This document shows, piece after piece, positions 13,295-25,312 of a DNA stretch of 64,000 bases (positions are counted from its first letter, which is position 1; each line of letters starts with the position of its first letter). The DNA comes from Medicago truncatula (taxonomy: Eukaryota; Streptophyta; Magnoliopsida; Fabales; Fabaceae). A program made the translations under genes and the position numbers. Below the pieces are notes generated by a model. The model made no database searches, was not told the origin of the DNA, and saw only the letters and a program-made list of their open reading frames with translations. The stretch is taken from positions 38,277,832 through 38,341,831 of the forward strand of contig NC_053046.1 in NCBI RefSeq assembly GCF_003473485.1. Direction: 5' to 3'.

Positions 13295-13609
13295 GGCAAA
13301 TTACACTTTTAGCCCCTTAACTTTATTTTAGGTAACAGTTTAGTCATTTATCTTTTTTTCATTTCAATTTTGTCCTTTTGATCCATTTACATATGAATTT
13401 TTAAGCTTAAAATTCATGATTTTATTTTCTTATGGTCTTTCAGTCTTCAAATCTATGATCCTTGTCTATGTTTGCATAAGAATATTTAATTTGAAGCTTG
13501 AAAATGTATATGAAAATGGACAAAAAGGACCAAATTGAAATGAAAAAAAAGATAAAGGACCAAACTGTTACCTGAAATTAACTTAAGAGTCTAAAAGTGT
13601 AATTTTACC
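13295..13609. mobile_element. MITE, Mutator-like, with perfect 9-bp target duplication
   Basis: The left end GGCAAATTACACTTTTAG pairs with the right end CTAAAAGTGTAATTTTACC. Inverted similarity extends about 95 bp inward, through GGTAACAGTTTAGTC and CATTTCAATTTTGTCC. It is flanked on both sides by TTAATTTTT (13286-13294 and 13610-13618), a perfect 9-bp duplication typical of Mutator superfamily insertions. It has no coding capacity. Confidence 0.85.
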
Positions 13610-14849
13610 TTAATTTTTTTTAGAATGGTGATAATTACCTTTTGTAAAAATTAAATGATGATAAAACTATCAGATTTTCTTTTTGGTATGTTAACTCTAT
13701 GGTTTTTGGAAGAAAGAGATTATGATAATTCGAAATTCGACTGAAAGGTAATTAAAATTTGGTCAAGAATTATTTCATAAATCAAAAAACAAACTCAAAT
13801 TCTTCTAAACAAAACTACTTGAGTTTCAATCTTAATGGTTGACCGTCAAAATATTGGTCCTTAATTACTAAGCATGCGACCTCATTCATATTCTTCAACT
13901 TTATGAGAATGACTTTGTAGGTTTTGGCGGTGGCGTGGTGGTGGAAGATTGGTTTGTACCTATGTTCTCCAATACTTTAAATACGAGAATTGAAACCAAC
14001 ATTTGAATGTTTGAAAATATTAAAATGAGGTATTTTAAAATATATACCCTTTAACTCTATTTTAATAGACAAAATGGCGAAATTCATACTCATAAGTGGA
14101 ACAGATGAAGTTCAAACCCTGATCACAATGGTTGCCCTAATAGTTTTGATATTTTTTCAACTAAGCAAGAACTTGTGGATATACTATTGGAAAATACTCA
14201 TGACACGTATAAAAAAATACAAGAATGAGGGAAACTTTAGTAAAAAAAATAAAATAAAATGAATATTACTTTATTTTTATATATTCGGTGGCAGTGTACA
14301 AAAGTTATACACATATATTTAATAATATGTTGTCATGTCAATTAATGTACTATTATCTATATTTTCCGGTTTGTCTATATATGAAGTGGCAAACCACTTG
14401 AAACTTATACATATAATATATTCTGATGTTGTAGGTTCGAACTCGTGTGAAGATGTTCAACATAACAATATTGACATAGTCAAATGATCTGGCGCTTACA
14501 AACCTTCTTCAAGATTGTCAAGAGTGCAATAATTTTATTATTTTAAAATTTATTTTCGCGATTAGCTTTCCTCAAAATTCTATTGTCGTGAATATTATTC
14601 TCACCGTGTTTGATAAATATTTTATATTCCTAGGAAACTTAATTTAAAAAATTATTTATTTTAAAAATATAAAATAAAAGTAAGAAAATTAATAGAGAAT
14701 TTTGGGTAGTTATTGATAATTATGTTTTATTTTCGAATAGAAAAAACTTCTACCCTTTAAACATGAGATAAAAAGTTGAGAAGTTGTCCCTTTCAGTTTA
14801 GCTCACTTGGCAAATCGTAAAGGATTAAATCGTGACAAAAAAAAAAAAA

Positions 14850-14912
14850 AAAGACGAAAGTGTTACCTAAAATAAAGTTAAGGGACTAATTGTGTAATTT
14901 TGCCTATATGAA
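14850..14912. mobile_element. Solo end fragment of the 13295-13609 MITE family
   Basis: Strings GTTACCTAAAATAAAGTTAA and GGACTAATTGTGTAATTTTG match one inverted end of the MITE at 13295-13609. The opposite end was not found nearby, so this looks like a truncated copy, next to a poly(A) run. Confidence 0.5.
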
Positions 14913-15357
14913 TTAAATCCTTTTAAAATATCACTATCAAACACAAAGTAATTATTTCAACCATTTAAATTCAAAATCAATTATTTTAGCATCAATTGTA
15001 CTTTTTTTAATAAATAAAATTTATGAAAAATGTTATTTTTCTAGAAAAATAGCATCAAGAATTTTTCAAGACACAGTTGACAAGTTTTAATTGCATAATT
15101 TATTTGTTCACTTCCTATTTTTCAGTCACACCTCCTTGAATTGTTGCAAATAGTACAATGTGATTGACTGCTCTTTATTCTTGAAGAATTGTTGATGTTA
15201 TTTTTCTAGAGATATAACATTCCTTTTTATTTATTAACCAATAGTAAACTGTCACAAGATGTGCAAAGCCACAATCACTCCACAAACAAACCTCAATTGT
15301 ACTATTAAAAATTTAAAAACATGTTTTTGGACCTTAATTTGGGAGGAAATTAGGAAA

Positions 15358-16341
15358 GAGTATTACTTTTCCCACCCTGTTGACTTCTCGCGCGCCCTGT
15401 AAAATTTTCAAAAATGCCCCTTTGCATTCTGGATTACGTAATCCGGATTGCATTAAGACCATAAAAAAAATGGAATTTTAGATTCTGAACATAACAGAAC
15501 TATTAACAAAGACAAGTCATTCCCAACTTAGCTTACAAAGAACAGAATTGTAAAAAGCCTAAGCAGCAAATATTAGGACAACTGAAGCATAAGTTCAGCA
15601 GTAAAAAAAATTATGTGTGAATTGCCAAGGAAATCAATTGAGTTCCGGCAGAAGATTGCTAAAAGTTGACTAAAAGCACATGATTTCACCAGAAAATCAG
15701 TTAAAGATATAGTTTACATGTATGATCTATCTAACCAATTTTAAATGGTATACTCAACTATTCATTGTTATTATATTCCCTTTTGGTCCAAAGAATAACA
15801 TCTAACTCAATCTAATAACAGTAATGTGCAAAAAAAGAAGGCAAACAGAATCATTTTGATTCATATCATGAGGATTCAACAAAGATTTAGGTTAGTTATA
15901 TACACAAAATATGTCATTTATCAACTTGTCACACAGAACAATTAACAGAAGACAACAAAGTACTTCAATCATACATCAACACAAGCACAAAGAGAACTAG
16001 TAACAATACATGAAAGCAAATGTGATATGAAACTGTTACAAACATGTTCAGAATTGGTGCTGGTGCAGTTGCTGTTCGGATTACGTAATCCGGATTGCAC
16101 CATGGAAAAAAGGGTGTTTAAGGGTTTTCGGATTTGGTAATCCGGAAACATCATGTAACGCGCCTTATTTTTTAAGTTTTCGGATTACAAAATCCGGAAA
16201 AATCCGTAACTCCATTTTTCACCCTATAACAAAGGAAACACCATTCCGGATTATGAAATTCGAAAACCTCAAGGGCATTTTTGAAAGAAAAAAAAAACAA
16301 AGGACGCACGAGAAACTTATATGGTGGAAAAAGTAATACTC
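15358..16341. mobile_element. Non-autonomous Mutator-like element, 984 bp, perfect 9-bp TSD
   Basis: The ends GAGTATTACTTTTCCCACC and GGTGGAAAAAGTAATACTC are inverted repeats; similarity continues inward to the CTCGCGCG/CGCACGAG region. The identical 9-mer ATTAGGAAA flanks both ends (15349-15357 and 16342-16350), a Mutator-type duplication. No transposase frame is seen. Copies of a palindrome containing GGATTACGTAATCC lie near each end (15431 and 16078), with more GGATT/AATCC half sites at 16131-16265. Confidence 0.9.
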
Positions 16342-17909
16342 ATTAGGAAATTTCAATAAGTTGTCATGCATAAACCTGGTACAATCCATCTAAGTGTGCT
16401 TCTCAACATAATCCAGTTAATTGATTAAATAAACCAAGAAACATAAGGTTAATTTGGGGATTGAGATGGGAAGTCAATGAACAAGGTGATGAGGACGGTT
16501 GAGGTTTGATATTTGCTATGACCATAATACTAACAATATTAATATGGATCATTTCAAGAAGAAAAATTAAACAATATAATCACTACTCTATTTCCATGAT
16601 CAAATGCAAACGTATCCAAAGTTGTGAGGTTCTAGATCTCAAGAATATGGTATTGTTGTGAGTCAAAGAAACACATGAATGTGAGAGTCACACACTTCGT
16701 CACCTCATTTACCACAAGAGCAACGAATCTGTCAGAATCCAGAACAAAAATCACAAACATTTTTTCCTAAGAAGAGACATAAAAGTGCTGTATAAGAATA
16801 GTTCTCATTGATGACAATTTGTTTATTTATACCTAGCTTGAACAAACATGTGGTCCAAATGGTTTTACCGTTGCCAAAAAAATAACATACGAGTTCAACC
16901 ATGGTCCACAACCACCGAATTATACATCCAAACTGCATGTTTTATAAAGAACTGTTTTATTGTTGCTCAAATTAGATAGAGAGATATATCACCTAAAGAA
17001 GACAAACAGCTTTTATGAAAAAAACAATGCATTTAATTATCATCGTTCCTTAACCTGGGAGATGCATGTGAAAGAAAGAAAAAAATATAACTATGCAATA
17101 AATTAAACCAGTTAAAAAAAAAAAAAAGAAGTATCAAGTCATCACATTTTTTTTAATCTTAATGCCTTTATATATCAGATTTAGATAGTATTTTAAATTA
17201 TTAGAGATGTTTAAAAGGACTGTGTTCATAATGAGATGGATATAAGATAAGATCTTAAGAAGAAAAAAAAAGATGTAAATCAGGAAATAAGTAATTATAA
17301 TATTTTATGCTAATTTAAAACCATCCATGATGCATCATCAACATATGGAAGTTTAGATTAAATTTTCTTAGAACATATCAACAACAGAATTTTAAACCCA
17401 AATCATCGATTGATGCAAGCAAATAATTCAACTATTTTTGATAGAAAGGAAACATTTTCAATTTCATATGTATTGCACTTCAATAAGATTCATAAATAGT
17501 CTTTCCATCCCAAATTATAAGCACTCGTTTAAGAAAAAGATGCATTCCTAAATATAAATCCCTTTTTAAATTACACTAATTTTTTTCTTCCAAACATGAC
17601 CCAAATAAATATTATTCATTTGCTTTAAAATATGAAAAATCAACCGTTATGCCCAAATAAATATTTTTTCACTTTGGTACATGCTCCATATATAAATAGT
17701 GAAGAGGATAGCTAGCTTATATATATAATTAGATTGAAGTTCAATCTGATAAAGATGTAGTTCAGGGATAGTGTGGATTTTTCATCCTCACCTTTCTACA
17801 GATTAAAGATTACAGTAACATACATTAATTAATATATATTGTACCTTCACAACCTAGGTAATTTTAAAATGGATAGGGTTTTACTGAATAAGGTGAGAGG
17901 ATTAATGTT

Positions 17910-20900
17910 CTAAAGAAGCATAGGCATGGCATCCATAGGGAATGGCTTGCACATGACATTTTCCATGTAGTAATTTGTGGCATCCATCACAGCAAATTGC
18001 ATATCCTCAGAAGGCTTCCAGTGACGTTTTCTCTGATTAATGAACCAATTGTTGATCTGCTTCAAATCTAGGCCTGTTGATTCTGCAAGGGCTTGCTTTT
18101 GGGATTCCTACATGTTCACCAAATCACATTTTAAGGTTTCATTTTTCAAATATGATTAAGATAATTTCAGAGTTTAAAAAACTATAAACAAGGTTTTCAC
18201 ATTAATATATACAATGTTATTTCTTCCATCAAAAAAATGTTACTAAGCCTCTAATGTGTTTGATCTCAAATGCCCTAAAGTCAAAATAATTAGTAGTTAA
18301 ATTCCTAAAACTATAAATATTTTGTCATTAGTATGACAAAGTTCTTAAAAACGGTTTTTGTTTAGAGATCAAATTATTGACAAATTCAAGAATAGAATTA
18401 CAAACTTTTTTAGTTTAGAAACCTATTTTGAAAAACTTTAAATTGTTCAGGGACCTTCAAAATAATAAAACCTAAATTCAATAAATCAATATAAAGAAAT
18501 CAAGATAATGCATGATATGATTATGAACATTAATATCAAGATGCATGTGTGCTAAGAAACATTCCAGTGACATAATTGTTGATATATGAAATCGTGAAAG
18601 ATGTAGAATTTAGTTACCGATGGGTAAGGCCATTTGTAATGCCTGCTCCACCAATCAAGTAGTTGTTGTCGAGCTTCCTTTGGTAACTTTCCATTCTTTT
18701 TCTTCTTCAAAAACTCTTTCTTAAGGCTTCCTAGATATCCACTATACTTGCGTAAAAGCTGCACTTTTAATTCCTGATCTTCACCTTGAGTTGTATCTAG
18801 GTTGTTTTCATGCACATCGATCTCATTCTGTGAAGCTGCAAATTCACTTTGACCTTTCAAAATAACACAACAACACAAATCAAACGGAAAAACTATATAT
18901 AAGTGAATCAAATTAATAAATGATTTATAAACTAATAAATATCTAGTCAGGCAGAATATATCAGTTGATGTAATCATTGTCCCGTGTAGGTAGCTCGGTT
19001 GGTGAGCTAAGGGACATTGAAGGAGATTTAAGTAGGTTCCGGGTTCTATCCTCAGAACTAACATTTCCCTCTCCTATCTACCAATTTACGAACAACTAAC
19101 AATTGTGTTTTAAAAAAGGTTCATGTAATGATGAAATTGCAAGAAACCCTACATTTGATAAAAGAAAAATGTTGAGCATCATGTAAGTGTAAGACTTGTA
19201 TATCTTATGCCATAAGATTTTTAATGAAGAAGTGGTTACAATCCACTCGTGTCCCAGATTGCCAATCTCCTAAGTTGTGAAATATTTATGTATTTGGATT
19301 TGACACCATCACTTGAGCTTACTTTTAAAAGTGAGTTTGAAGCCCATGGGTAAAAATGAAGCATTTAAGTATATTAATTTGAAATTAACAAATGGAATGC
19401 ATCATCTAAAGAATGACAAGTACCTGCCAAAAGACTTTGTCAATTAATTAGTTCTTTCCTATAATTAAATGGGACCTTCACCTTCTTTAGTTTTTAATTA
19501 TTAAAATATAATTTCAAATGTCACTAGGAAAAATACTAACGCATATTTTTAAATGTAACCCCTGCCTCCACCACTAGAAACTACTACAAAAGAGGGTAAA
19601 TAACAATGACCATGCAAATGAAAAATTTACCTTATTTTTGAGAATCAAACTCTATGGAGAACAAATTAAGGAAAACATATGACAAAAGATGACAAGACAC
19701 GGTTTCCTTTTTCTACAAGTTTTTAATTAATGAACAATAACAAAGTGAACCATGCTTCTAAATTCTAAATGAAGTTAAGGAATTCAAAAGACGAAAGAAG
19801 GACTAACACACAATAAATGACATTTACACAAACACACACACACACTAGGTCTATGTGAAACAAAATTGGACAAAAACAAGCTTACACATGAAAGGAAAAT
19901 GCCTTCAAAACATCCCAAAAGAGATCAAGATTGCATTGGGAATTTTGATTAAAATAGAGTTCGATTTTCACAGTTTATCCAAAAAAATATATATTGTCAT
20001 ACATTACAATCATCCATATAAATTACTTCAGAAGTAGTCAAGGTCATCCAACAAAAAGTTATTATATTTGATTCATTAACTTGTGTCTTAAGATCGTCAG
20101 TTAACTTTTCCCAAAAAAAATATTTACACTGATGACAAAATATTTACACTGATGACAGTGTATGTGAATTAAATCATAATCTATTTGTACCTCTTTTGAA
20201 TGTTAAACCAAAATTAAACCTCATTTTACTTAATTTCTCCATAGGAAGTAATCTATCATTTTCAAACCTTTTAACCTAGTTCTAACACCTTTGATCCATG
20301 AAATACACGCAATTTCAAATTAAATGTTAATTTTTCCCTTTAAAACTCTAATCACACTATTTACTTATGATATAAAAAGGGTTATTTCACTAAATCTTGA
20401 TCAAACTATACTTACTCCACGGCCAACTCTGGATTACCAGGGCCCCCTCCCCTAGTAATCAGAGGGTTAATACCAAAAGAACTCACTTACCAAATAAACA
20501 CATGAACCATTTTTTTTATCTTTTCTAGATTTTTAAGGAGGTGATAATTGAACCACTAGAGGTGTGGTTATCATTATTTTTCAGTTAATATGAAATATTT
20601 ACTGTTAATGTTAATAAACTATTAGAAGGATAATGGTCATGAAGATCATATAATTTAAAGGTAATCACCAAAGTCAGTTGAAACAGCAACAGCCTTGAGC
20701 TGAGACTCAATTCTTGAAAGGAAAAGCATGGCTTCTTTGAAGGGTTTAGTGAGTTCTTGCTCATACTTGATAAGCATCTCACAATATGCCTCCATGAACT
20801 GATCCAAACCTGGATCTTCACCTATACAAGAACTACTACTTCCTGTCCTTCCTGAAGAACCATTCAATATTTCACATTTTGCACATGACTCCTCTAAGCT

Positions 20901-21433
20901 TGCCACCACTTCAGGAGGTGCTCCAACCTGCAAAAAATCACACTCACGCCATTAAAACAAGCAAAAACATGAAAATAAATCATTAATGTCAAAAAAAAAT
21001 CTCAAAAACAAACATTTTGTAGCTTGAGTATTTTATCTTGCCACAATCTATTATAAAAGAGTGCATGATCATATATACCAAGTTATACACATGTATCCAC
21101 AATACTTCATATTTAAGCTAACTAAAGCACAAATATGCGTCTTTACAAGAAAAGGCCAAGTGTGTGTAAGAGTTTGAAGTTAAGGACCTTCAAGCAATTG
21201 AGGTAAGAAGACAAGAGACGAGGAAAGAGAGGATGAGCCATGATTTTATCCCTACAAGTGTTGTTGTTGGTGTTGTTCTGGTGTTGGGTATAGTTATGAT
21301 GATTTTGAACACCAGAGGAATTGTTACTCAGAGGAAATGAAAAAAACTTCCTATTAGTTTCCATGTTCATCATTTGATTTTGATGATCCATAGAAGAAAT
21401 CTCACTGCAACTGTTTCCTCCAAACCCTAACAT
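17910..21433 (-). CDS. STM-like: Class I KNOX homeobox transcription factor, STM-like
   Basis: Nuclear TALE homeodomain factor of the group that maintains shoot meristems and, in legumes, may affect leaf form. Exons are 21433-21188, 20927-20669, 18853-18618 and 18107-17910; phases 0, 1 and 0 agree, giving 312 residues. Domains in order: a short Asn/His-rich N-terminus; KNOX1 from about 62, crossing the first junction; KNOX2 about 120-163; ELK about 196-217; and a TALE homeodomain about 218-280 with the PYP insertion (WPYPS) and [13 protein letters not shown]. The long intron (18854-20668) sits before the ELK exon, as in other class I genes. [13 protein letters not shown] and [10 protein letters not shown] point to the STM group, not KNAT1 or KNAT2/6. 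Odd residues: Leu262 replaces the usual Gln in GLDQKQINN, and LNCLK replaces LNCQK. It may be a diverged STM paralogue (MtKNOX6 is a candidate); this is inference. Confidence 0.93.
18975..19120 (+). repeat. tRNA-derived SINE-like sequence in the KNOX long intron
   Basis: TAGCTCGGTTGGTGAGC fits an A box and GGGTTCTATCC is a degenerate B box about 45 bp further on. The pattern matches a legume tRNA-related SINE. It lacks a full cloverleaf, so it is not a tRNA gene. Confidence 0.5.
20113..20160. repeat. Short tandem duplication in the KNOX intron
   Basis: The unit AAAATATTTACACTGATGAC occurs twice in direct succession. It is a small, probably recent duplication with no visible role. Confidence 0.7.
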
Positions 21434-22060
21434 AGTTTCAAAACAAAGTTAAGTTGGACAAAAAGCTTTATCTCTCTCTCTCTATATAGAAAAGAAAACC
21501 TAAATAATAATACATATGCATATATAATATTAATATATAGTATATAAGATATAATAATACCTATTTTGCTTAGTCCCCACACTTTACTGTTTATGAAAAA
21601 GAAGACTGCATATAATTGTTCAGAGAGTAGACTGTAGAGTACTCCCGGAATTGAAGCTAAAAAATCTGAGTCATAATTAGTAGAAAAAACTAAAAAACTT
21701 GGGAAAGAGTCAGAAGAATAGGGATTTTTGGGGTTCTTGGAAAGTATAATAATCTATCTGTAAAAGGTGGAATCAGATTCATCTTATGCAAAATGAGTAG
21801 TAGTGTAGTCTTTCTTTCATCTTTCTGTTGTGTACATCAAACAAATCAAATAGTTTCTCTCTCTCTCTCACTCTCTCTAACATCAACAACACAAGCAAGC
21901 ATAACAGTTACAGTAGTACTACTAGTAGTGAAGTGTTGTGTTGTGTTAATTGCAGGTGGAGACAGAGAGAGGGTAGATAAAGAGTTAACGTGTGTCTCTG
22001 CAACTTAACTCAGAGTTTTCCTTCCCAATGAAATGAAAATGAATCTCACTGCCCTTCTTG
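21434..22060. promoter_or_regulatory. KNOX 5' leader and upstream region with CT/GA repeats
   Basis: CT-rich runs lie at 21468-21482 and 21859-21881, read as GA repeats on the KNOX strand. GA/CT repeats are common in 5' leaders and promoters of plant homeobox genes and can bind BASIC PENTACYSTEINE factors. This is a plausible regulatory stretch; no exact transcription start can be read. Confidence 0.4.
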
Positions 22061-22179
22061 GTCTACGCAATTACTGCTGATCATTCTACTGTTTATGAGT
22101 ACTACTAACACTATTTGTTGCCTATGCTATCTTATTCCCTATCTATAGGTTCTTGACAAATGAACTAGTATTTTTCCTT

Positions 22180-22540
22180 TCTCTGTCTCAAAATAATAAT
22201 CGTTTAAGGTTTTTTTATTTTCTCCGTCTCAAAATAATAATTGTTTAAGGTTTTTGTACAATTTAAAAAAAAAACTATTAATTGTGTTGATTTTAAATTT
22301 TAATGATGAAATTAGTTACTCCCTCTATCTCATATTATATGATATAGTTGACTCTCTCATGTATGTCAATGTATAATTGCATAAGATATTGTAGTTAGTA
22401 GAGTAATTAAATTTGATGAAATTCAATAAATAAAAATATAATAATAAAAAAATAATAAATAATATATTGGTATTCTAAAATAACAATTATTTAAAATATA
22501 TATATATATTAAAGAAACAATTATTTTGAGATGGAGTAAG
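22180..22540. mobile_element. Stowaway-like MITE cluster
   Basis: CTCCGTCTCAAAATAATAAT near 22222 pairs with TTATTTTGAGATGGAG near 22520-22537, the typical end of plant mariner-type MITEs. The left end is duplicated in tandem: CTCTGTCTCAAAATAATAAT at 22181. A second element start, ACTCCCTCTATCTCATATTA (22318), lies inside, suggesting nesting. Exact boundaries are uncertain. Confidence 0.5.
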
Positions 22541-22964
22541 TAAAAAAAGAAATGTTAAAGCTTCACACGAGCTTATGTATAGTCGTATAGGAATCTTTGA
22601 TCAAACTTCATAATTGAACATCGCATTTTATTGTTTGCATTTTATCTTTTCATTTATCTTTTATACCAAGTTGTTGATCTAACACTCGCTTGAGCTAGTA
22701 GTGAGATTTATTGATATGAAGATAAAAACTAATTTGCGCATGCAAGATTTATCTTAGTTATACACCATAAAAAAATCATTTTTCTTTAAATTAAAACATT
22801 GGAATGATTTTTATACTCATATATATAGTGTCTTTTAAGTGGTGAAGTGTCTTTTTTTTTAAATGAAAAAAAGATATTTATATTGTACCACTCATCTAAC
22901 CGCTGCAGCGATAACGTATTAATTGAATTATCATGTATAATATGAAATTTATATAAAAATTAGG

Positions 22965-23510
22965 GGGTGCAGTGGCACCTGCAGGTCTCCAAAGAGATCC
23001 ACTCCCGAATACAAAGCTTTGGGAAGTCATGAATATTTACTCCACTTTCAACATTTCCCGCGCAAAAGACGCTCTCCACGATCGAAGTTGTATGTAAAGA
23101 GCAGAAATTCAGAGACACAATCTGGAGCATACCACCTCTTGGGTGAAACCACCGACGGCCAAGAGGTAGGATAAAATGCAACGTAGACGCGACATTGTTC
23201 AACAACAATACTATCGTGGACTATGGTATGTGCTTTAGAGACTCATTGGGCACCTCTTGTATGGTAAATCAGGTTACATACAACCATCTCATACCGTTAG
23301 AAGCCCTCACTTCACCCAATGTTACGACCAATGAGTTCAGTGATCTTGTATCTTGTTGTCGGAGTCTTTTGACTAATAATCCTTACTTTGAAGTAACGTA
23401 GAGTGCAGTGATCTTGGATCTTGTTGTAGTAGTCTTTTAGCTAGTAATTCCGACTTTGTCCTGTCATTTTTTAGGAAGCAAAGTCAATAACATTGTTTAT
23501 AGTATTATCA
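22965..23510 (+). pseudogene. Non-LTR retrotransposon RNase H relic
   Basis: Reading plus-strand frames with breaks, a Trp-x-KPP segment is followed by KCNVDATLFNNNTIVDYG and then MCFRDSLGT. This is the start of the RNase H domain that ends many plant LINE polyproteins. A later piece, EFSDLVSCCRSLL, matches the end of that domain. Stops and frame changes separate the pieces, and the part just after the second is partly repeated (23322-23385 and 23405-23460). It is clearly non-functional. Confidence 0.5.
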
Positions 23511-24029
23511 GGATATTTGTATCTTACACTTGCCTTCATATTTTTTATGATGTACCACCTACTATGTACTATTTGACAATTTCATTTAGTAAAGATATTT
23601 TACCCAAATTTTTCTTTTGAAATTTTATTTTTAGAATGAAGAGGATTTTAAGCTAGCAATAGTAATGCTAAAATGACACATTTTTTGAGAATGAATTGCC
23701 AAAATTATTCCAATTAGTCATATGTAACATTACATTTAATATCAACACTTTTGTTGCCACTTTGATGGGAAGCATATTGCAAAACTTAGTGGTTTGAAAT
23801 TGTGCAAATTGCAACATCAAGTCACCACCAACACTCTGTTGTGTTGTTGGCATTCAATTATCTTCTTTGTTTTCGTTTTGTAGTGGTATATGCGTTGGGT
23901 CTGATTGAAAGGAATCAAACATCAACCGTCCATCAACTCCTATATCCCATGTGATGTTCCCTCAATGATATTTGATTTTAACTCTTTTTGTATACACCCT
24001 TTTTTTTTTTTTTTTTTTCTTATTTTTTA

Positions 24030-24564
24030 GAGTTAAATATGTTTTTGATTCTATAAAATTGGGACCTTTCAAGTTTAATCCTTACTTAATTTTTATAGTT
24101 ATTTTAGTCTTTAAAAAAAAATCTGCACTTAGTATTAGTCTCTTCTCAATTCAAATTTGTTTAATTTATGCATAAACTCTTGAATTTTTGAATAATTTTT
24201 TACAAACGTGTTAAGAACATTACTAAAAGTTCCTCTGCAAAAAATTATCTCAAAATTTAATTTCTACGTCCAGATTTTGTTAATTTTATCTTTAACTTTT
24301 GTCGTTTTAAAAAATTCATTTTTAATTCGTTTCATGTTAGAAAATTCTAAATTTTAGTAAATGAACCTTTCATAGTGTTCTAAACTTGTCTAAAAAAAAT
24401 CGTTCAAAAATTTAAGAGTTTAAGGATAATTAAATAAACTTTGTTGTAACAAGGACTAAAATTAGAAGTAGTTTTTTTTGTAGGGACTAAAAAACCTATT
24501 AAAATTAAGTAAGGATTAAACTTAGAAGTTTCCAATTTTATAGGAATCAAAAACATATTTAACC
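24030..24564. mobile_element. MITE, Mutator-like, about 535 bp
   Basis: The left end AGTTAAATATGTTTTTGATT pairs with the right end AATCAAAAACATATTTAACC; inverted similarity continues through CTATAAAATTGG and AAGTTTAATCCTTACTTAA. T-rich 9-mers flank it (TATTTTTTA and TTTTTTTTA, 8 of 9 alike). It has no coding capacity. Confidence 0.7.
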
Positions 24565-25185
24565 TTTTTTTTATAGAATTGAGCCCCAAATGCTAGTTAG
24601 AACAAAGAAAATCTCGATATTTAAAATGCATTTATGTGATTATAAAGTATTCTTAGCGCCATTGTTTTTGTGGGGTATGAACAAACTTCTTATCAATTAG
24701 ATCAACCTCTCCACACTTTTGTTCTATGAACTCTCGCTAATCTTTTATATAAGAAAAAGTTACTAAAAACACAAGGTTAAAATGAACTTCTGATCCTGTT
24801 TTAAAGAATGAAGTTTTAATCCATTCATTTTAAAATTGAGTTTTTCTTCTCTCAATTTTTCTTTCTGAATTTTCATTCTTCAGCTGATTTTTGCTAATAT
24901 GTGCATATTAAATAATGATGTGGTGTTATATTGGACCTTTTTTTTGTTGACATGTATATTAGTGTGGTCATGAAAGCTCCATCACATTATTAATGAATAT
25001 GTCACATTAATAAAATGTCTCTAATCAACAAAGACCAATGAGCTAATTTCATGGTACAAAATTAAACTATTATTCCAAATATACTCTAAATATTAAATGG
25101 AAGTATAAATTATTGTATATAAATTATGAGTTTTTTCTGAATAACTCAGTTTGTAGGGACGTTATAATATATATCTCATATTATT

Positions 25186-25312
25186 CTCGTGAGCTTAACT
25201 TATTTGGAGGGATATTGCATATTATATGCATGATTAGGGTTCGAACCTTAGACATCACACTTCTTCATATTTAAAATGTGTGAGCTTTAACCACTAGATT
25301 ATTTGACAAAAA
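25186..25312 (+). repeat. tRNA-like SINE-type repeat
   Basis: GTGAGCTTAACTTATTTGG resembles an A box and GGGTTCGAACCTT is a near-consensus B box. The downstream TTTAAAATGTGTGAGC and CCACTAGATTATTTGAC match the tail I know from a common Medicago repeat of this form. It is not a functional tRNA. Confidence 0.5.

Larger units (their letters stand above)
10988..17900. other. Gene-poor, transposon-rich spacer between NPF and KNOX genes
   Basis: No gene is supported. The spacer holds four TIR elements listed separately, plus an element fragment near 14850-14912. Short open frames such as 14074-14262 and 16732-16938 show no family signature. Around 17505-17560 a CCATCCCAAATTATAAGC-like stretch resembles the end of a common plant MITE, but no matching partner was found. 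Confidence 0.4.

Noticed and set aside
23972-24175. Hydrophobic 67-codon open frame
   Set aside because: It starts in a T-run and runs into a MITE, so hydrophobic residues come from base composition.
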